NCBI RefSeq assembly: GCF_050624435.1
Contig: NC_134542.1
Span: 12,607,497 to 12,671,496 of the forward strand
DNA length: 64,000 bases
Direction: 5' to 3'
From: Tenrec ecaudatus
Lineage: Eukaryota > Chordata > Mammalia > Afrosoricida > Tenrecidae
In this document: piece after piece, positions 61,148 through 64,000 of the stretch
Numbering within the stretch: position 1 is the stretch's first letter
Layout of the letters: the number at the start of each line of letters is the position of its first letter
Translations under genes and position numbers: made by a program
The notes under the pieces: model-generated
What the model saw: only the letters and a program-made list of their open reading frames with translations
Told to the model about the DNA's origin: nothing
Databases searched by the model: none

Positions 61148-61426
61148 ACTTATTGCAAGACTAAATTATTGAAAATTATCCAAGCTAAATAGCATCAGAA
61201 ACTTGTTTCATTCACATGACCCCAAACGGTACATTTCCTCTGTCTTTAACATAAACTATTTTGTCCGTTTATTTTTCAAGGTGAAGATGTTGGTGTTGTG
61301 GCCGTCGTCTTCCTTGTTGATGGGTGCCTTGAAGTTGGTTGATCTGACTGGGAAAGACCCCACTCACTGGTCACTGGGACTCAGCCTGGGAAACAAAAGC
61401 TAAGTACAAGTTGCAGAGCACGTTTA

Positions 61427-61443
61427 GGATACTAGGTGGCGCT
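61427..61443 (+). promoter_or_regulatory. CTCF-like motif (1)
   Basis: ggatactaggtggcgct contains ACTAGGTGGCGC, matching the CTCF core (CCACYAGRKGGCRS) except at its first base or two. It overlaps what looks like a SINE head. Confidence 0.4.
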
Positions 61444-61480
61444 GTGGCTCCACCTATACTATGTTGCTAACCAGAAACAA
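61427..61480 (+). mobile_element. AfroSINE head fragment, sense
   Basis: ctaggtggcgctgtggctcc, actatgttgctaaccagaaa resembles the tRNA-like head (tggcgcagtggtta ... gctaaccgcaag). Body lost. Confidence 0.45.
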
Positions 61481-61604
61481 ATTTAAGAAGATGGATTTAG
61501 TTTGGAGTTTGGTTCCCTAGGCAGCTGGGCAGGTCTCTCTCCCACCTGATACTCACTTCACTAATTGACTGCACTGAAAGACCATAGAATATAGTATACT
61601 CTTA

Positions 61605-61690
61605 TATCACAGGAAACACTGCCGGGCTGGGCTGTGTTTCGTTCTGTTTTGCATAGGGTTGCTATGGGTCAGAACCAACCAAAAAAAGAG
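61605..61690 (+). mobile_element. RTE or AfroSINE tail fragment
   Basis: Reads cgggctgggctgtgtttcgt, tctgttttgcatagggttgc, tatgggtcagaaccaacc. This is the terminal part common to the RTE 3' ends above. Too short to name more exactly. Confidence 0.5.
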
Positions 61691-61741
61691 AAGCTCTCTC
61701 TTTTTTAAAAAAATTATTCTCCCTGGCCTAAGGGTTTTAAA

Positions 61742-61908
61742 GGAGCTCCGGTGTGCTGCATAATCCATGTTGTCCTGTTAACTGCAAGGTCAGTAGCTCA
61801 AACCCACCAGCGGCTCCACTCCATTGGAGAAAATTGAGGCTATCTTTTCCCCTTAAAGGCATGCCCTGTATTGGATCACTATGAGTCTTAATCAACTTGA
61901 CAGCTGTG
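61742..61908 (+). mobile_element. AfroSINE, sense
   Basis: gttaactgcaaggtcagtag, caaacccaccagcggctcca, gaggctatcttttcccctta, ggatcactatgagtcttaat, caacttgacagctgtggtg. Confidence 0.8.
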
Positions 61909-62114
61909 GTGTTTCATCATTTTAAAGACCCTGTATTGTTGCAGCACTGGGCTTAAAGCGGGACAGGGGTTAGGCGAGGCAGAGGATGGATGGGCCCTGG
62001 GTGCGTGCGCTGAGGCTCCTGTAAGGCAGGCAGGTGGGTGGTGGAAGGATCTACACAGGTGAGTTGAAGAAGACAAATGGAGCACGAAGTGCTCTGCTTT
62101 GCAGCTCCAGCTTT

Positions 62115-62131
62115 GGATACTAGGTGGCGCT
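62115..62131 (+). promoter_or_regulatory. CTCF-like motif (2)
   Basis: The same 17 bases, ggatactaggtggcgct, recur 688 bases on in the same direction. Flanks are different (tatgcacccacgttcagc), so this is not an obvious SINE head. Confidence 0.4.
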
Positions 62132-62811
62132 ATGCACCCACGTTCAGCATGGGGACCGCTTGAAGTCAGCTCCCCTAGGTTTTAATGCAAATTTCATAGT
62201 CTAAGCCACGTCCTAATCCACACAAGATTGTTAAATGACACGTGTAGGAAAGTATGCATGTATATGTGAGAGGATACATCTTTAAAATAAGCCACGTGCT
62301 ATACTTATCGTTGCTCACTGCGCTGCCCCAAGGAAGTTTTACAAGTGTGCTATGCTGATTTCTTTAGAGCAATGTGTAAAAAAAATTAGCTTCAAGAAGC
62401 TGATGGAAAATTCCATTAGTTTCCATGCCATTCCACCTTTTAATCCCATCATCATTCAATTCACACACAGCGAGCACTCGTGTGAGCAAGAGGCAATTCC
62501 TAAAGTACAAAAGAGATCAGAGAGGGAGAGGCAATCTCCAAGTCACGATTGAAATCCTAGGTGTGACTTTAAGGCAACTTTTTAGGTGACTTGCAACAGG
62601 TGCATGTAGTGTAAGGAAGGAGTGGAAGTCTTTTCAATGGTTTAAACACTGCATGTGCAACAGATGATCCTGATTACAAGGAAGCCGTTGCTGAAGGAGA
62701 AGAGGCTAAGGCAATTGTTTTGAAGTAAGAAGAGGTGTAACAATGTTAACATACAAGTGGGAATACCCTGTTAGCCGCATATTTATAACCTGAAGATTTA
62801 CTATGTGTTTA

Positions 62812-62912
62812 GTATGTGTGTGTATAATATATCGAATGTATGTAATAGATAATGTATACAATAATATATATGTTGAATATATAATAATATATAATGTAAT
62901 ATGTTGTAAATG
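62812..62912. repeat. AT/TG-rich low-complexity tract
   Basis: Mixed tatgtgtg, taatatatcg and aatatataataatatataa runs; looks like an eroded compound microsatellite. Confidence 0.8.
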
Positions 62913-63604
62913 TTGACGTTGTGTGTGGGGGGAATGTATGTCTTGTCTCCACAACTTTATCCTGACCCTACCTTATGTTTCATCCACACTTTAATTCAAA
63001 CAGGAGAGTAAATTGATTAGGGAGCAGGTGAGTTGACATTTTTTAAAATGATACTCTAGAGCCAAGTTCTACTTACTTGACTTAAGTACCAGATTCACAA
63101 ACTCATGGTACATAATTGTGTATCAAATGTCCCATGTGGGATAGGAAACATCAACATCAATGATAAGACCCTGTGGTTTACCAAAGTTGGGGTGGGGCAT
63201 CACAGTGGACTGGGGGCAGGGAGGCCAGTCTGTCCCAGGTGTAGACAGCAAGAGGTACATTGTCTGTAGAGGAATGTAAAATCTGTACTGAAATTAAGGA
63301 AAAGACTCCCCAGATTTTATCATGGCCCTGCCTGGTCGTTGTTCAAAATCTCAATGGTACCGGTGTCCATAGGAATCTGTTTTTATAATCCACACCCTTC
63401 GAAATATCATTGACCAGAACTGCTTTCTTTCTTAGGATGTTCTAGCCCAGAGCAGCAGTGGAGTTTTGGAAGAAAGAGTTAAAAGTGCAAGAAGAAAATA
63501 ATTTATCGATTAGGTGATGAAGGTTCAACACTTCATATGCATTTGTTTTCTCATTACTCCTTAACACTAATTATATAATGCAGATAATATCTGTTGCTAT
63601 AAAT

Positions 63605-63782
63605 TTATTCCAACTCATGAAAATGCCATGACAGAGTAAAAGTATCCCATCGGGTTTCTAAAACTGTCATCTTGATGGATGCAGACAGCCACTTCCTTCT
63701 CCCATGGAGAAGTTGGTGGGTTCGAACCACTGAACTTTCAGTTAGCAACTCAGTCCTTAACCGCTGTGCCACCAGGGCTTCT
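63605..63782 (-). mobile_element. AfroSINE, antisense, with intact Pol III boxes
   Basis: tccaactcatgaaaatgcca, gtttctaaaactgtcatctt, ggtgggttcgaaccactgaa, ccttaaccgctgtgccacca. The head is the best preserved in the window. Confidence 0.88.
63718..63771 (-). promoter_or_regulatory. tRNA-like Pol III A and B boxes of the SINE
   Basis: On the minus strand the A box is TGGCACAGCGG (63771-63761), fitting TGGCNNAGYGG, and the B box is GGTTCGAACCC (63728-63718), fitting GGTTCGAANCC. Spacing is about 32 bases. Both are perfect matches to tRNA promoter consensus, showing the tRNA origin of the SINE. Activity is unknown. Confidence 0.75.
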
Positions 63783-63799
63783 TTAGTCAAGACAGAAGA

Positions 63800-63905
63800 A
63801 TAGAGCCCCGGTTTTACAGAGAAGAAAACAGACTCGGAGAAGCTGAACAAAGTATTCAAGTTCATATAGCACCTAACTGGTGAGCTGGCATCTGAAGGCA
63901 AGTGT
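63800..63905 (-). mobile_element. MIR-like SINE fragment, antisense
   Basis: ccccggttttacagagaaga, aaacagactcggagaagctg, aagttcatatagcacctaac, tggtgagctggcatctgaag. Reverse MIR order. Confidence 0.6.
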
Positions 63906-64000
63906 CATTTCATCTAACGCTGGGGCTTCATTAGTTGCACCGTTAACAGGGCTTCCGAACTTTGATAAGTATAAACACGTGGGGAAAGTCTACCGCTTCC

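Noticed and set aside
63605-63782. Possible tRNA gene
   Set aside because: A and B boxes are perfect, but there is no cloverleaf and the sequence continues into a SINE body.

Overview
This window is mammalian nuclear DNA from an afrotherian, most likely a tenrec such as Echinops telfairi. Two repeat types show the clade: more than forty copies of a tRNA-derived SINE of the AfroSINE type, and many pieces of the RTE (BovB-like) LINE known from afrotherians. Two short hAT elements of the SPIN (Space Invaders) type narrow it further, because among afrotherians SPIN has been reported from the tenrec. There are no operons, prokaryotic-style genes, CRISPR arrays, rRNA genes or convincing tRNA genes. 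Nearly all open frames are chance frames or lie in decayed transposons.

The one credible host coding sequence is a short terminal exon on the minus strand at 13848-14075. It is 75 codons plus stop, preceded by a good 3' splice site, and its C-terminus has the form of a class I PDZ ligand. I do not recognise the gene. Its 3' UTR would run toward lower coordinates, perhaps to a candidate poly(A) signal near 8265. The rest of the gene would lie at higher coordinates, so much or all of 14.1-64 kb could be intron or intergenic sequence. I found no second exon.

Layout. 0-7 kb: SINEs, a SPIN element, and a long decayed minus-strand RTE interrupted by a LINE 3' end. 8-14 kb: a repeat-poor stretch that I read as candidate 3' UTR plus the terminal exon. 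15-17 kb: an RTE copy with a SPIN element nested inside it, flanked by a perfect 8-bp target duplication. 17-31 kb: mostly unique AT-rich DNA with MIR, MER5-like, L2-like, L1-like and SINE pieces, simple repeats, and a strong 34-bp-arm hairpin at 30.5 kb. 31-46 kb: plus-strand RTE 3' ends and an L1 ORF2-region fragment. 46-64 kb: the densest SINE field, with long GA/TC/GT/AT microsatellites and a dead mariner at 58.6-59.6 kb.

The mobile elements suggest how they relate. The RTE copies would have supplied the reverse transcriptase, and the SINEs, whose tails resemble the RTE 3' end, were presumably its passengers. SPIN and mariner are DNA transposons of families known for horizontal transfer. 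Family names are from recognition of motifs and consensus-like wording, not from a search; boundaries of decayed repeats are good to about 10-30 bases.
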